A stretch of 25,540 nt of DNA from a virus. Shown one piece after another: positions 7,271 through 15,270 of the stretch; the first letter of the stretch is position 1, and every line of letters starts with the position of its first letter. The notes under the pieces were generated by a model. That model saw only the letters and a program-made list of their open reading frames with translations. It was not told where the DNA came from and made no database searches. The stretch covers positions 1 to 25,540 of the IMG/VR virus record IMGVR_UViG_3300024346_000456, one strand, 5' to 3'. A program made the translations under genes and the position numbers.

Positions 7271-9444
7271 TGCATGTACTCCTGATTAGGTGGTTGAATT
7301 GCAGGGACTCCTTGGTTTTGAATCCCTGATTGTGGTAATTGTTTCAATGCGACCGCAGCCTCTTCTAATGCAGCTTGACTGGAATTGTAGAATGCCAACT
7401 CGTCTTGTAATTGGCTATCCTGCATGCCCTTTGATCTAGCTCCATTTAAGTGATCGTTAAAGTGAGCCATGACATTACCGATAGCAGCGAGCGTATCTTC
7501 TGTAAAGCCTCCTTGCATTAGTCCTTCCATGATCGGTTTCGACTTTTGAATAATGATATTCATGTGAATCTTATCATTATCCCGTGGGGATGTAGGCAAG
7601 CTTTCTCCAGTCATAAGCGTCTGAAGCTCAATGAGTTGTAAGCGAGTCGATTCACTTGTTATAGTGTTATCTTCCTCTGGAATAATAAGTTCTTGAGCCA
7701 CATTATATCCAACCTTAGACGCAATGTCACGAGTAATAAGCTCTGTTTGACGAACATTAGGGTGTCCCATGTAAATCTGACGGATACCGTCAATAACTTG
7801 TGAGTTATTTGCAGGATCTTCCAGAACCTCATTAGGAGGACAAAGCGAAAGCTCGTAAATATCATCAGGCTCAAGCCCTTGACGTAACATACTTAGGATA
7901 CAATCAATAGCCTCCTGATTCTGTACGCTATTATTTGAGTCAAGCGGTAGGGTGTTCTTACCTAACATAGCTCTAAATTGCTCTAAACGAGGATCTGCGA
8001 CAATTCGACCAGTTTGTTGCTCTTGATTAAAGATCGATAAAGCATTCATGATGTTCTCTTGGGAACATAGACGCTTCTGCATAATATGGATCAATCGATA
8101 TTGCTGACCTAAATGCCTAGATAGTAATGAGTCACGAATCTTCTGAACCTCAGCATCAATGATTTTTGAGTTTCCTACTGGTCGGTTAGCGTCCTGACCT
8201 TCTAAGAATTGTGTCGGCATAAATACACCAACCTGCATCTCAGCAACTTGTTGCATGTGTCGGTCAAGAGCAAAGAACGCTTCCGTATTTACTTCAAACT
8301 TCTTTGTTGCCAGTTTATATCCTTGACTTACAACAGCTACAGGATGAGCCACATTTAATGCAGGATCATCAGAACCATTCCCGTCCTGTTCTAAGATTAA
8401 CATTCCAGCCAAGTAAAGATTATCAGCGACAAGGTTTCTAGCTTGTTCGGCAGATACGTGGGTATTAAATAGAATACGTCCAGCACCCTTAGATCCATGT
8501 AACTTGCCATTACCAATCTCTACCGAGAATAGGGCTAGGCATTCCTCCATAGACTCAAACTTATCTAAGTGTTGGTAAAGGATCTTACCGTTCTTGTGGT
8601 TATAAATGAAATGACTTACTGCCTTGTTCGGTTCTTGAATAAATAACTGAGACGTTTCAATTACATCTACACCTTGCTGGTATGAAGTAGCTAATGTCGT
8701 CTCACGAATCAAGTCTTGATATTCACGGACACCTTCACCTGTCTGACTAATTCTGTTCTTTGGTTGTGCATCATTAATTGCCTCAACACAATTCTCAAAA
8801 TTCCATCCAACCGACTCTGCTAACTCACGATCTACAATCTTATCGGTCAATTCATGAATTTGATAATCATGTTTCATTACCCAAACAGGAACATAAGAAG
8901 AATCTTGTGAACAATTATCAGGGAAAAATGCTGAATCTGTACGACATGCTAATGGTCGCCAGTCAAACTTATCTGGAAACGCACAAGCCGTATATCCAAA
9001 TAGTACATTCTCAAATACTGTAAGGTAAGCGATATTCTTCCATCCAGACCAGCTACGAATAGTTTTAGTTACAGCTTCACGGAAAACAATATTCTTCTGT
9101 TCCGACTCAGGATCATTAGAGGCTAAAGTTGAATTTGTAAGGTATCTAGCAGACTCCCACACAGCAAGATAAGGAGGCAAAGCACGAACGACAATATTCG
9201 ACATGAATCCAGTGGCTCGGTTATTACGCCAATCTTGTCCTGCGTCTTTCAAATCTTTAGGATTAAATGGTTGACCACCATTGTATTTCTTAAGGATCTC
9301 AGCATTCTGATTATTACGTTCCTTATTGTCATCAATCAATCTAGTACAAATAGTATGACCTAACTTCGGGTCTGGCAACGCCCTACGAATCATTAGTTGC
9401 CCATCTTCACCCTCAAAAATTCTTTTATTCTCGTCGTTTTCCAT
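7267..9444 (-). CDS. Portal protein (large)
   Basis: A 725-residue protein, probably the dodecameric portal at the packaging vertex through which DNA enters the head and to which the tail attaches. It lies downstream of the large terminase and upstream of the scaffold-like gene, the usual order. It has a long mixed alpha/beta body with a helix-rich central part (about 360-480), where MPTQFLEGQDANRP lies in a portal-like position, and a Gln/Asn/Pro-rich disordered tail. Length is at the upper end for portals and closest to large podo- or myovirus-type portals. The start has no strong Shine-Dalgarno; the preceding gene ends 6 nt upstream, so coupling is likely. Confidence 0.7.
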   Translation of the reverse strand: MENDENKRIFEGEDGQLMIRRALPDPKLGHTICTRLIDDNKERNNQNAEILKKYNGGQPFNPKDLKDAGQDWRNNRATGFMSNIVVRALPPYLAVWESARYLTNSTLASNDPESEQKNIVFREAVTKTIRSWSGWKNIAYLTVFENVLFGYTACAFPDKFDWRPLACRTDSAFFPDNCSQDSSYVPVWVMKHDYQIHELTDKIVDRELAESVGWNFENCVEAINDAQPKNRISQTGEGVREYQDLIRETTLATSYQQGVDVIETSQLFIQEPNKAVSHFIYNHKNGKILYQHLDKFESMEECLALFSVEIGNGKLHGSKGAGRILFNTHVSAEQARNLVADNLYLAGMLILEQDGNGSDDPALNVAHPVAVVSQGYKLATKKFEVNTEAFFALDRHMQQVAEMQVGVFMPTQFLEGQDANRPVGNSKIIDAEVQKIRDSLLSRHLGQQYRLIHIMQKRLCSQENIMNALSIFNQEQQTGRIVADPRLEQFRAMLGKNTLPLDSNNSVQNQEAIDCILSMLRQGLEPDDIYELSLCPPNEVLEDPANNSQVIDGIRQIYMGHPNVRQTELITRDIASKVGYNVAQELIIPEEDNTITSESTRLQLIELQTLMTGESLPTSPRDNDKIHMNIIIQKSKPIMEGLMQGGFTEDTLAAIGNVMAHFNDHLNGARSKGMQDSQLQDELAFYNSSQAALEEAAVALKQLPQSGIQNQGVPAIQPPNQEYMQ

Positions 9445-9450
9445 TTTATA

Positions 9451-9669
9451 TTACCATTTGTTGATTGGACATTCAGAGAACGTGAGCTTTGTCTTTAAAC
9501 GGATAAAGCACCCACATTCTTTACATCTGCCTTTATTATAGTTTACACACATTTTACAGATTGCAAAACGCTTAAATCGTTGGTTGACAGACACAAACAC
9601 AGGATCACCAAAGAACCAGAGGACAAAACTACCCCATATTGTCATTAGAAATGATTTAATTCTTTTCAT
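9451..9669 (-). CDS. Small membrane-anchored zinc-ribbon-like protein
   Basis: 72 residues. Residues 6-27 (SFLMTIWGSFVLWFFGD) are hydrophobic enough to be a membrane segment. The rest has CKMC, CKECGC and a final ECP, a Cys pattern that would bind one zinc ion, with an RLKTK linker between the Cys groups and a CPxxKW-type end. I have seen this Cys/Lys layout in small phage proteins of unknown function. Its start overlaps the preceding stop by one base. Its place between ACP and portal is odd for a membrane protein. Confidence 0.6.
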   Translation of the reverse strand: MKRIKSFLMTIWGSFVLWFFGDPVFVSVNQRFKRFAICKMCVNYNKGRCKECGCFIRLKTKLTFSECPINKW

Positions 9670-10250
9670 TATTTACCTATGAAACAACGTGCAGGAGCTA
9701 AGGCAGAGGCTTCCTTCTTATTGTCCTTTAACCAGATTGCCGTTCTAGTATCAAATTCATATACCCTACATGACTTACATTGTTGACCGTACGGAGTGTC
9801 TTTCCCGTTGCGTAAGATCATAGTCAAACGCTTAACGTCTTGAACGCACTTAGGGCATTGATCCTCCCAAGAAGTCTGCATAGGGCATGTATGACAGAAT
9901 GAAGCTCTATTCATTGCGTCCATGTCTGATACTGGTGTTCGATCAGACGAATAAATAGAATGACACCACTCCTGTATCTTATCTATTAAACGCTTCTTTG
10001 GAGCTTCATGGTATGTTGGTTGTGTGGCAGCCCTAGATTCACCGCATTGTTGTGGATACTTGCCACAAATATGATTGCGAATCTCCATAGCGGGATCACC
10101 TATCGGTAGCATATTCTGGCTACGATATTTAATTAGCATGTCCTGTAGTTCTTCATATCCATAGGACTTAAACTCAATTCCATGAAAGTCATTACCACTT
10201 ACCGTCCAACCATTAGGAGGAACTACGCCTGTTTTTATATCTGTTTGCAT
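9669..10250 (-). CDS. Cys-rich protein with tandem CxxC knuckles
   Basis: 193 residues. Residues 1-100 have no clear motif beyond two Cys around a GKYPQQCGE segment. The C-terminal half carries FCHTCP, QCPKC and QCKSC, then a last Cys near the end (RCFIGK), enough for two zinc sites or an iron-sulfur cluster. The gene overlaps the end of the ACP gene by 16 nt and the next gene by one base, so all three are co-translated. The pairing with a second Cys-rich protein suggests the two act together. Function unknown. Confidence 0.65.
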   Translation of the reverse strand: MQTDIKTGVVPPNGWTVSGNDFHGIEFKSYGYEELQDMLIKYRSQNMLPIGDPAMEIRNHICGKYPQQCGESRAATQPTYHEAPKKRLIDKIQEWCHSIYSSDRTPVSDMDAMNRASFCHTCPMQTSWEDQCPKCVQDVKRLTMILRNGKDTPYGQQCKSCRVYEFDTRTAIWLKDNKKEASALAPARCFIGK

Positions 10251-10471
10251 GTCTTTAATTGCTCCGTTAATTCGTTTAATGTTTTTGCTGGAGGTAAATT
10301 ATATGGAATGTCAATTTTAAATGCTCTTTCTAACTCAAATACAGCAGAAATGTAATCTAAACTATCTAATCCAAGGTCTTCCTTAAGATTAATGTCGTAA
10401 CTAAAATCAGCAACCTCTATGTCTTTAACTTTCTTCAATATATTAACTACGTTCTCTTGTGTTATTTCCAT
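10235..10471 (-). CDS. Phage-encoded acyl carrier protein
   Basis: 78 residues with the diagnostic ACP sequence: LKEDLGLDSLDYISAVFELE (about residues 29-48), in which Ser37 of DSL is the expected 4'-phosphopantetheine attachment site. Acidic helix II follows it, and length, acidity and four-helix layout match type II ACPs of fatty-acid synthesis. AAAGGA lies 5 nt before the ATG at 10469-10471. It sits between the large terminase and two Cys-rich genes. No acyltransferase, ketosynthase or phosphopantetheinyl transferase is visible here, so the host must supply the cofactor and partners. Possible roles are redirecting host lipid synthesis, lipid A or virion acylation, or acting as a protein partner. 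Confidence 0.92.
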   Translation of the reverse strand: MEITQENVVNILKKVKDIEVADFSYDINLKEDLGLDSLDYISAVFELERAFKIDIPYNLPPAKTLNELTEQLKTCKQI

Positions 10472-10484
10472 ACATATCCTTTGT

Positions 10485-12305
10485 TTAATTCATGTAAATG
10501 TAATTCTGTTTATCCACTATACTTTTAAATGGTTTAATATTCTTACGTCTAGCCTGCACCGCTACAGAGGTATCTGTCATTTTACCAGATATTCCCATAG
10601 CCGTCCTAGCTAGATGACCCAATAAAGTAGCACAATCCGAATCATCAGGCGACTTACCGCCATTCCTTGCTTTATATTCGGTCTTAGGCTCTAACTTCGT
10701 CTTCGATTTTAATGGTCGGTAAGTACGAGTGGAAAGCTGATGGAATAACGCTCCACTCTTCCATAAACCTTGACCGAACTTAATGTAATCAAATTCCAAT
10801 AGTTTGCGAAATGCAAAGTAAAGCTCTGTATCAATCCCCTCGTAAAGATCACATGGAGCCTTCTCATCCTCCTCCATAATCTTATTGGAAGTAGCTGCCT
10901 CAGAATAGTGGACTGAATGAACGTCATTACCGAATAAACGCTTAATAATGTCGTTTACCCCCGCACCATTTCCTGTGCGGTCAAGTAACAATCTATTAGA
11001 ATTAATTCCTAAATTCTTACAGTTCTCAATAATGTTATTAGCCATATCGATCGAATCTTGTTTCATTAGATCATACATGGATTCAATCTGTAGGCACTTC
11101 TTAGGTTCTTTAAATTGGATATAATCTCCAGCTTGGTTTGTCCACCCATCAGCTAATCCAACCTTACCGATACCAAACTTTGCATTATCTTTACCTTCTA
11201 ATGCCAAATCACATGCTGCAATGTATTCTGAAATGCCTACAAACTTAAAAGTACCTTTTGATTTCTCTAAGATATTTTGAGGTATTGCACTTGTTGTCAT
11301 TCCTTTCTCAGGGAACCAACCCCTCGCCATACTCCAATACGTACTGCTATTTTCTCCAGTTTCAGATACCAATCTCTGAAACCCTTCATAGGTCTGCAAT
11401 CCAAAGAAAAGAATTTTCTTTTGAACTACATTCTCACATTTAGCAGCATCCAAATGAACAACCCTAAATCCCATTTCGCTCATCCACTCAGCATGTGTTC
11501 CAATAGGAAACCAACCTCCAACAGGTTTACATCTTAAGCCATAAGCACTATTACGGTCGGTTGGGTTTGATGCTGCCATAATTTTAATATGCTCCTCGCC
11601 CCAAGCAGGGAGAAGCATATTATCTACATCAACCCAAACACCTTCTGGAACAAACTCACACTCATCAATCATAACCCTAACCCTAGTCATATTACCAAAC
11701 TTAGGATGTGGGTGTTTACGAGGCATAGGAGCAACACCTCGAAGAGTTCCTTTACCGTCAGACTTCATTGGAATAGTCGTTAGCATAATTACGTTACGCT
11801 TGTCCTCCTCATCAATGGCAATACGATTCGTGTAAATCTTACCTTCCATTGGAACGCAAGAAGATTTATGAAGGTCTAATATGTGAGCAAATAGGTTAGT
11901 TTGAGCGTGTGCAGCAGAAGAAGAAATGATCCTAACTGAAGTATTAAATGGATCACGAATCCAATCTAAATAAAGCCATACTCCGCAACCGTAACTTTTG
12001 CAGACTTTCCCACTCCCCATTAATAGAACAGTTTTATTTTCTTGTACGTTACGCCAAATATCTTTAATATATTGTGGATCTGGATCAAACTTAATCTTAC
12101 CAAAAAGAAATAAGGCTACCGATACGTACTTCTCAGACTCCAACATTACCCGAACAAAGTTACGCCAAAAATACAAAGCCTCGTCTGCATTGAATGTGCG
12201 TGGGCTACCTATATCAATATGATATGCCTCAGCAGCATTTACTAAGCCGTTATCTTCATCATCTATAATGATCTCACGGTATTCCATTAGACGATCTTGT
12301 GTCAT
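10485..12305 (-). CDS. terL: Terminase large subunit (TerL)
   Basis: 606 residues: an ATPase followed by an RNase H-like nuclease that packages and cuts the genome. Using numbering from a start four codons earlier, the P-loop is GSGKVCKS at 101-108, a deviant Walker A because Cys replaces the usual Gly before Lys. The Walker B is VMIDECE (D218, E219), and ASNPT (249-253) matches the coupling motif. The nuclease carries ACD (D370), LLLDRTGNG (D446) and SPDDSDC (D558/D559/D561), the acidic residues expected for two-metal cleavage. The ATG at 12303-12305 overlaps the upstream stop as ATGA. The downstream gene is the ACP. Confidence 0.92.
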   Translation of the reverse strand: MTQDRLMEYREIIIDDEDNGLVNAAEAYHIDIGSPRTFNADEALYFWRNFVRVMLESEKYVSVALFLFGKIKFDPDPQYIKDIWRNVQENKTVLLMGSGKVCKSYGCGVWLYLDWIRDPFNTSVRIISSSAAHAQTNLFAHILDLHKSSCVPMEGKIYTNRIAIDEEDKRNVIMLTTIPMKSDGKGTLRGVAPMPRKHPHPKFGNMTRVRVMIDECEFVPEGVWVDVDNMLLPAWGEEHIKIMAASNPTDRNSAYGLRCKPVGGWFPIGTHAEWMSEMGFRVVHLDAAKCENVVQKKILFFGLQTYEGFQRLVSETGENSSTYWSMARGWFPEKGMTTSAIPQNILEKSKGTFKFVGISEYIAACDLALEGKDNAKFGIGKVGLADGWTNQAGDYIQFKEPKKCLQIESMYDLMKQDSIDMANNIIENCKNLGINSNRLLLDRTGNGAGVNDIIKRLFGNDVHSVHYSEAATSNKIMEEDEKAPCDLYEGIDTELYFAFRKLLEFDYIKFGQGLWKSGALFHQLSTRTYRPLKSKTKLEPKTEYKARNGGKSPDDSDCATLLGHLARTAMGISGKMTDTSVAVQARRKNIKPFKSIVDKQNYIYMN

Positions 12306-12586
12306 CCTTTTTTCCATCCCTCGTTATCTTCATCTAACTCAATCGTATCATCTACACCGTAAAACTCGTCCATCCTTGTATTCATATCGGCATTACTATG
12401 AAACTCGGAGAACGCCTGAGCTTGTTTAATACGTGCAAAGATATTTCCTAATCCTCTTTCATACCGATTAGTATCACCCTGTTCGGTATTACTGCAAAGG
12501 ATCTGAACACACTCAAAATGATCCGACAATAAGTTTACCGCTTGCTCTACCTTGTCCAGTAATTCGTTTTGTTCTTGATTATTCAT
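12302..12586 (-). CDS. Small acidic protein directly upstream of TerL
   Basis: 94 residues, beginning MNNQEQNELLDKVEQAVN, acidic and helical with a Cys pair (ECVQILC) in the middle and a very acidic tail (DDTIELDEDNE). The stop overlaps the TerL start as ATGA. A GGTGAG site precedes the ATG at 12584-12586. The location is where some phages put the small terminase, but the protein is short and shows no helix-turn-helix; a larger candidate is at 13828-14574. Function not assigned. Confidence 0.7.
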   Translation of the reverse strand: MNNQEQNELLDKVEQAVNLLSDHFECVQILCSNTEQGDTNRYERGLGNIFARIKQAQAFSEFHSNADMNTRMDEFYGVDDTIELDEDNEGWKKG

Positions 12587-12587
12587 A

Positions 12588-12851
12588 TTAAATTCTCACC
12601 ATGTAATGTATGTCTTTTTTCATTCTTCCACCCATATTATTGGATATACATATATCTCCATCTTCATATTTAAATAAATAAATATTCCCATAATCCGTCT
12701 TAGTTATTAACTCAAAATAAATTTTCAATCCACATATTTTTTCTGGATTTAAATACAAAGCAAATCCAGTTAAATTAAAAATAATGAATCTGAATCCTAA
12801 ACACGGTTTACATATCCAGTATCTAAAAATATTTTTTTGAAACCAATTCAT
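12588..12851 (-). CDS. Hypothetical protein, aromatic and hydrophobic N-terminus
   Basis: 87 residues starting MNWFQKNIFRYWICKPC. The first 35 residues are rich in Phe, Ile, Trp and Tyr and hold three Cys; a GFRFIIFNLTGFALYL segment could insert into a membrane. The C-terminal half reads like small beta strands (NIYLFKYEDGDICIS). It starts 1 nt after the stop of the small gene upstream. The base composition is more AT-rich than its neighbours, which could mean recent acquisition. I do not recognise the family. Confidence 0.6.
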   Translation of the reverse strand: MNWFQKNIFRYWICKPCLGFRFIIFNLTGFALYLNPEKICGLKIYFELITKTDYGNIYLFKYEDGDICISNNMGGRMKKDIHYMVRI

Positions 12852-12852
12852 A

Positions 12853-13002
12853 TTACAGCCCTAATTTTTCAAAGCATTTAATTATGTACGATTGTTTCTT
12901 ATTAAGAATGAGAGCTATCTCAAATTCATCCTTACCTTTCGCCACAAGTCTCTTAATATCATTCTCAAGTCTTTTAGTTACTATAAATTCTGTCTTTTTC
13001 AT
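12853..13002 (-). CDS. 49-residue helix-turn-helix-like protein
   Basis: A gene of only 50 codons: MKKTEFIVTKRLENDIKRLV, then AKGKDEFEIALILNKKQSYI and a short tail. The last 30 residues have the spacing of a small helix-turn-helix (helix, GK turn, EIALILN helix, KKQSYIIK recognition helix), as in small homeodomain-like domains. The ATG overlaps the stop of the ParB-like gene as ATGA, and the stop sits 1 nt before the next gene's start codon, so it is firmly embedded in the operon. A role as small DNA-binding packaging accessory or regulator is inference. Confidence 0.7.
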   Translation of the reverse strand: MKKTEFIVTKRLENDIKRLVAKGKDEFEIALILNKKQSYIIKCFEKLGL

Positions 13003-13571
13003 AACTCTTTACCGCAATGAGGACACTTATCAATCTTAGCATGTTGACCCCCAGCACAATCTTCATTAGGATCTGGTATCTCATCCTCCTGATGAATAGC
13101 TGTCATCATGTTCTCTAATTCATTATTCATGAATCCTGATAGATCCATATCCACAGCACCAGTATCAATCTCCAGTAGGATCTCTTTTAATTCACCTTTA
13201 TCCATGTGAGACAACTCAGCGATTCTATTATCAGCAACCAAATGTAATAGCTCATATTCCTCCGATTGAAACTCCTGATAGTTCACTGGAACCTTGCCGT
13301 ATCCGTTCCTAACGGCAGCTTCTAAGCGTCCGTGACCTGCAACCATGTATCCAGACCTTTTTGAGATAATGATCGGCATACGCCATCCTTGTTCTTTCAA
13401 TATCTTTTGTAATAAATATATCTGAACATCAGGATGTTTATTAGGATTCTTGGGGTGTTTTACTAATTTATTTATAGGCAGTAGTTCGTCGTAAATACAC
13501 CATATTTTCATTCCGTCTGGATCATGGATCGGTTCTAGCTTATCCAAAGATTGTTCTTTTTGTTTCGACAT
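12999..13571 (-). CDS. ParB/Srx-fold nuclease-like protein with C-terminal CxxC
   Basis: 190 residues using the ATG at 13569-13571; a start 10 codons earlier is also open and neither has a strong ribosome site. The ParB N-terminal-type fold is clear: KHPKNPNKHP, then a GW..PI strand pair, SGYMVAGHGRLEAAVRNG (about 73-90) with the typical GHGRL nucleotide-pocket motif, and LVADNRIAEL (111-120). The C-terminal segment is acidic and ends in CPHCGKEL, a single CxxC. Such proteins are common beside phage terminases and are thought to act on DNA or bind CTP/ATP; the precise role is unknown. Start overlaps the preceding gene by 32 nt. Confidence 0.8.
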   Translation of the reverse strand: MSKQKEQSLDKLEPIHDPDGMKIWCIYDELLPINKLVKHPKNPNKHPDVQIYLLQKILKEQGWRMPIIISKRSGYMVAGHGRLEAAVRNGYGKVPVNYQEFQSEEYELLHLVADNRIAELSHMDKGELKEILLEIDTGAVDMDLSGFMNNELENMMTAIHQEDEIPDPNEDCAGGQHAKIDKCPHCGKEL

Positions 13572-13806
13572 ACTTTTCTTTCTTCCGTTCTCTACGTTCA
13601 TTCATGTTATCAGGATTACTTACATATTCCTGCAATAACCTACATGCCTCTTCTGCTTCTAACTTACTATTAAATACAAACTTGTCTATAGGGAACTTGT
13701 TTTCCTTCCATAACCTAAAGCCACAGGGGTTTTCTGACAGACCGTTCCTAACGTAGAGCCTGTGCTTACGGATATTATTGTAACACTTATCTACAAATAT
13801 AGTCAT
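13540..13806 (-). CDS. Small basic hypothetical protein
   Basis: 88 residues starting MTIFVDKCYNNIRKHRLYV. It looks like a compact alpha/beta domain: a short strand pair around GFRLWKENKF and FVFNSKLEAEEACRLLQEYV, then a very basic tail (NERRERKKEKYVETKR). A strand followed by a helix that starts with a residue pair such as EA resembles the AP2/integrase-type small DNA-binding fold, but I cannot confirm that. Its 3' end overlaps the ParB-like gene. GGAC precedes the ATG. Function unknown. Confidence 0.65.
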   Translation of the reverse strand: MTIFVDKCYNNIRKHRLYVRNGLSENPCGFRLWKENKFPIDKFVFNSKLEAEEACRLLQEYVSNPDNMNERRERKKEKYVETKRTIFG

Positions 13807-13827
13807 TATTGTCCATTATATTAACAA

Positions 13828-14574
13828 TTAACTAAGGTCTTTAATGTCTCCGTGGATCTGTTTAGCAATGTCTGAATTGAAATGATAGTTGTTTTGTTGT
13901 ACGTTAATCTGTTTTGCCTTCTCCTTGTCTTCGGCTTTAGCCTCCTTCAATAAAGGATGGCTATTGATTCCAAGTTCCGCCAACGCTTTAATATCACGTA
14001 TCGTCTCGCTGTTAGGGTTTTCTTCGATCTGCTTTAACTTAGCCCTCAATGACTTATTAACGATTGCCATAGCCAATTCAGAGATTGAACTTACCACCTT
14101 TTGTAGCTGTTCCTTCTTTGCTTCTAATTGTATTTCTTCGGTCTGCTTAATTATTTTTTCTGACATAAGTTTGTAGTTCCTCTCGCTTCTATCTTTCCAA
14201 AGATAAGATTTATACCAATTCTCACACGTTCTTAATGACGTTAGGTGTAACCAATCGCTAGCGTCACCTAACTTCTCTGGTAAGTAAGCTGGTATTGCCT
14301 TATCAATATTGTACTTCCTACGTGTAAACTTTTGTGTTGGGAACCTAAACACTAACCAGTATGTGAAATTACTTCCCCCAAATGCAATAAAATCCATGAA
14401 CGCCTTATGTGCATGGATCGGTTCGCATGATAGCTTTGATAACGGATTATTTACGTCAAACATTTCCATTGGACTATTGATAATCGGTTTAATTGCATTC
14501 AAGGCATTACCAACAGATTCAGCTTGTTTAGCTTTTTTTACAACTGACTGTAGTATGTCTTGAATGTTAGCCAT
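13828..14574 (-). CDS. Candidate small terminase subunit
   Basis: 248 residues. The N-terminal 130 are mixed, with NFTYWLVFRFPTQKFTRRKY and a DASDWLHLTSLRTCENWYKSYLW patch. From about 135 the protein is a long charged helix (KLMSEKIIKQTEEIQLEAKKEQ...) with coiled-coil character, then a second helical stretch with SLRAKLKQIEENPNSE and ETIRDIKALAELG. The length, helical oligomerisation region, and place in the packaging module upstream of TerL fit a small terminase, which recognises the DNA to be packaged. No canonical helix-turn-helix is obvious, so the call is tentative. No Shine-Dalgarno is seen; the upstream stop is 1 nt away, suggesting coupling. Confidence 0.4.
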   Translation of the reverse strand: MANIQDILQSVVKKAKQAESVGNALNAIKPIINSPMEMFDVNNPLSKLSCEPIHAHKAFMDFIAFGGSNFTYWLVFRFPTQKFTRRKYNIDKAIPAYLPEKLGDASDWLHLTSLRTCENWYKSYLWKDRSERNYKLMSEKIIKQTEEIQLEAKKEQLQKVVSSISELAMAIVNKSLRAKLKQIEENPNSETIRDIKALAELGINSHPLLKEAKAEDKEKAKQINVQQNNYHFNSDIAKQIHGDIKDLS

Positions 14575-14575
14575 A

Positions 14576-14785
14576 TCAATTTAATTTAATATCATGACAT
14601 TCTAATACGTTATAAAAATTAGCTTCCATGACTTCAATATCAAAGTCCTTTGGATCTCCGTACTTACGAATCTTCCTTAATTCACTACTAATTTCGCACA
14701 ATGCTAAATAATAGTTTAACCCATTATTAGCGTACTTAAAGTCTTCACTATCAACTGGTAACGAGAACTTGAGTGTTGCTTCCAT
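14576..14785 (-). CDS. Small conserved-type phage protein (MEATLKFSLP family)
   Basis: 69 residues beginning MEATLKFSLPVDSEDFKYAN, with AAGGAAG 4 nt before the ATG. Small phage proteins with a similar opening, a short beta strand LKFSLP followed by acidic residues then an NG..YY..L helix, occur in many tailed phages and have no assigned function. The residue pattern GLNYYLALCEISSELRKIRK fits that family. It overlaps the preceding gene by 35 nt. Likely an accessory regulatory or assembly protein, but this is unknown. Confidence 0.75.
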   Translation of the reverse strand: MEATLKFSLPVDSEDFKYANNGLNYYLALCEISSELRKIRKYGDPKDFDIEVMEANFYNVLECHDIKLN

Positions 14786-14984
14786 TTTCTTCCTTTTGTT
14801 TAGAGTTATAAATATAAAACTTATTCTGATTAAACTCGATCATTGATTGTAGGCAGTTACATACATTGAAACAATTAATATGAATATGCTTTTCCTGAAT
14901 CCCACAGAACTTACATGAATATAATTTCATTCCTTCCTGATCTACCTCAATAGGATCTTCATACGGATTACCTAGTTTATTCAT
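14751..14984 (-). CDS. Cys-rich zinc-finger-like hypothetical protein
   Basis: 77 residues using the ATG at 14982-14984, which has TGGAG 4 nt upstream; the frame extends five codons further. It contains CKFCGI and later CFNVCNC, four Cys plus two His in IHINC, which together could bind one or two zinc ions. The C-terminus is Lys/Gln/Asn-rich and likely disordered. It overlaps both neighbours (8 nt and 35 nt). No recognised family. Confidence 0.65.
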   Translation of the reverse strand: MNKLGNPYEDPIEVDQEGMKLYSCKFCGIQEKHIHINCFNVCNCLQSMIEFNQNKFYIYNSKQKEENGSNTQVLVTS

Positions 14985-15267
14985 ATAGCTCCATTGCATT
15001 CTCTGGATTCATACAATACCGAACAGTATCATACCCAATGTTATCAATAAACACCGCACCACAATTACAGATATTAGTTCCGTATGTCTTAGGGGTATAA
15101 ACAGACCTTTCACAAGTCATGCACTTGTATCCAATACCTATTTTTGTTTTCTTATGCTTCTTAGGTTTACTCCAATCAATATCATCGTAACCATTGTTAT
15201 AAGCTTTTGATAGAGAACGATTCGTATCTCCTTTCCCATTAGCACCTTTATCATTCCAGCGTGGCAT
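14977..15267 (-). CDS. Small zinc-ribbon-like phage protein
   Basis: 96 residues. The N-terminus MPRWNDKGANGKGDTNRS resembles the start of widespread small phage proteins (GKGDxxR, then KAYxxxYDxIDWSK). The C-terminal half has CMTC and CNCG followed by AVFIDNIGYDTVRY, a Cys4-like ribbon. GGAG lies 7 nt before the ATG at 15265-15267. It overlaps the next gene. Function unknown. Confidence 0.7.
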   Translation of the reverse strand: MPRWNDKGANGKGDTNRSLSKAYNNGYDDIDWSKPKKHKKTKIGIGYKCMTCERSVYTPKTYGTNICNCGAVFIDNIGYDTVRYCMNPENAMELYE

Positions 15268-15270
15268 ACA

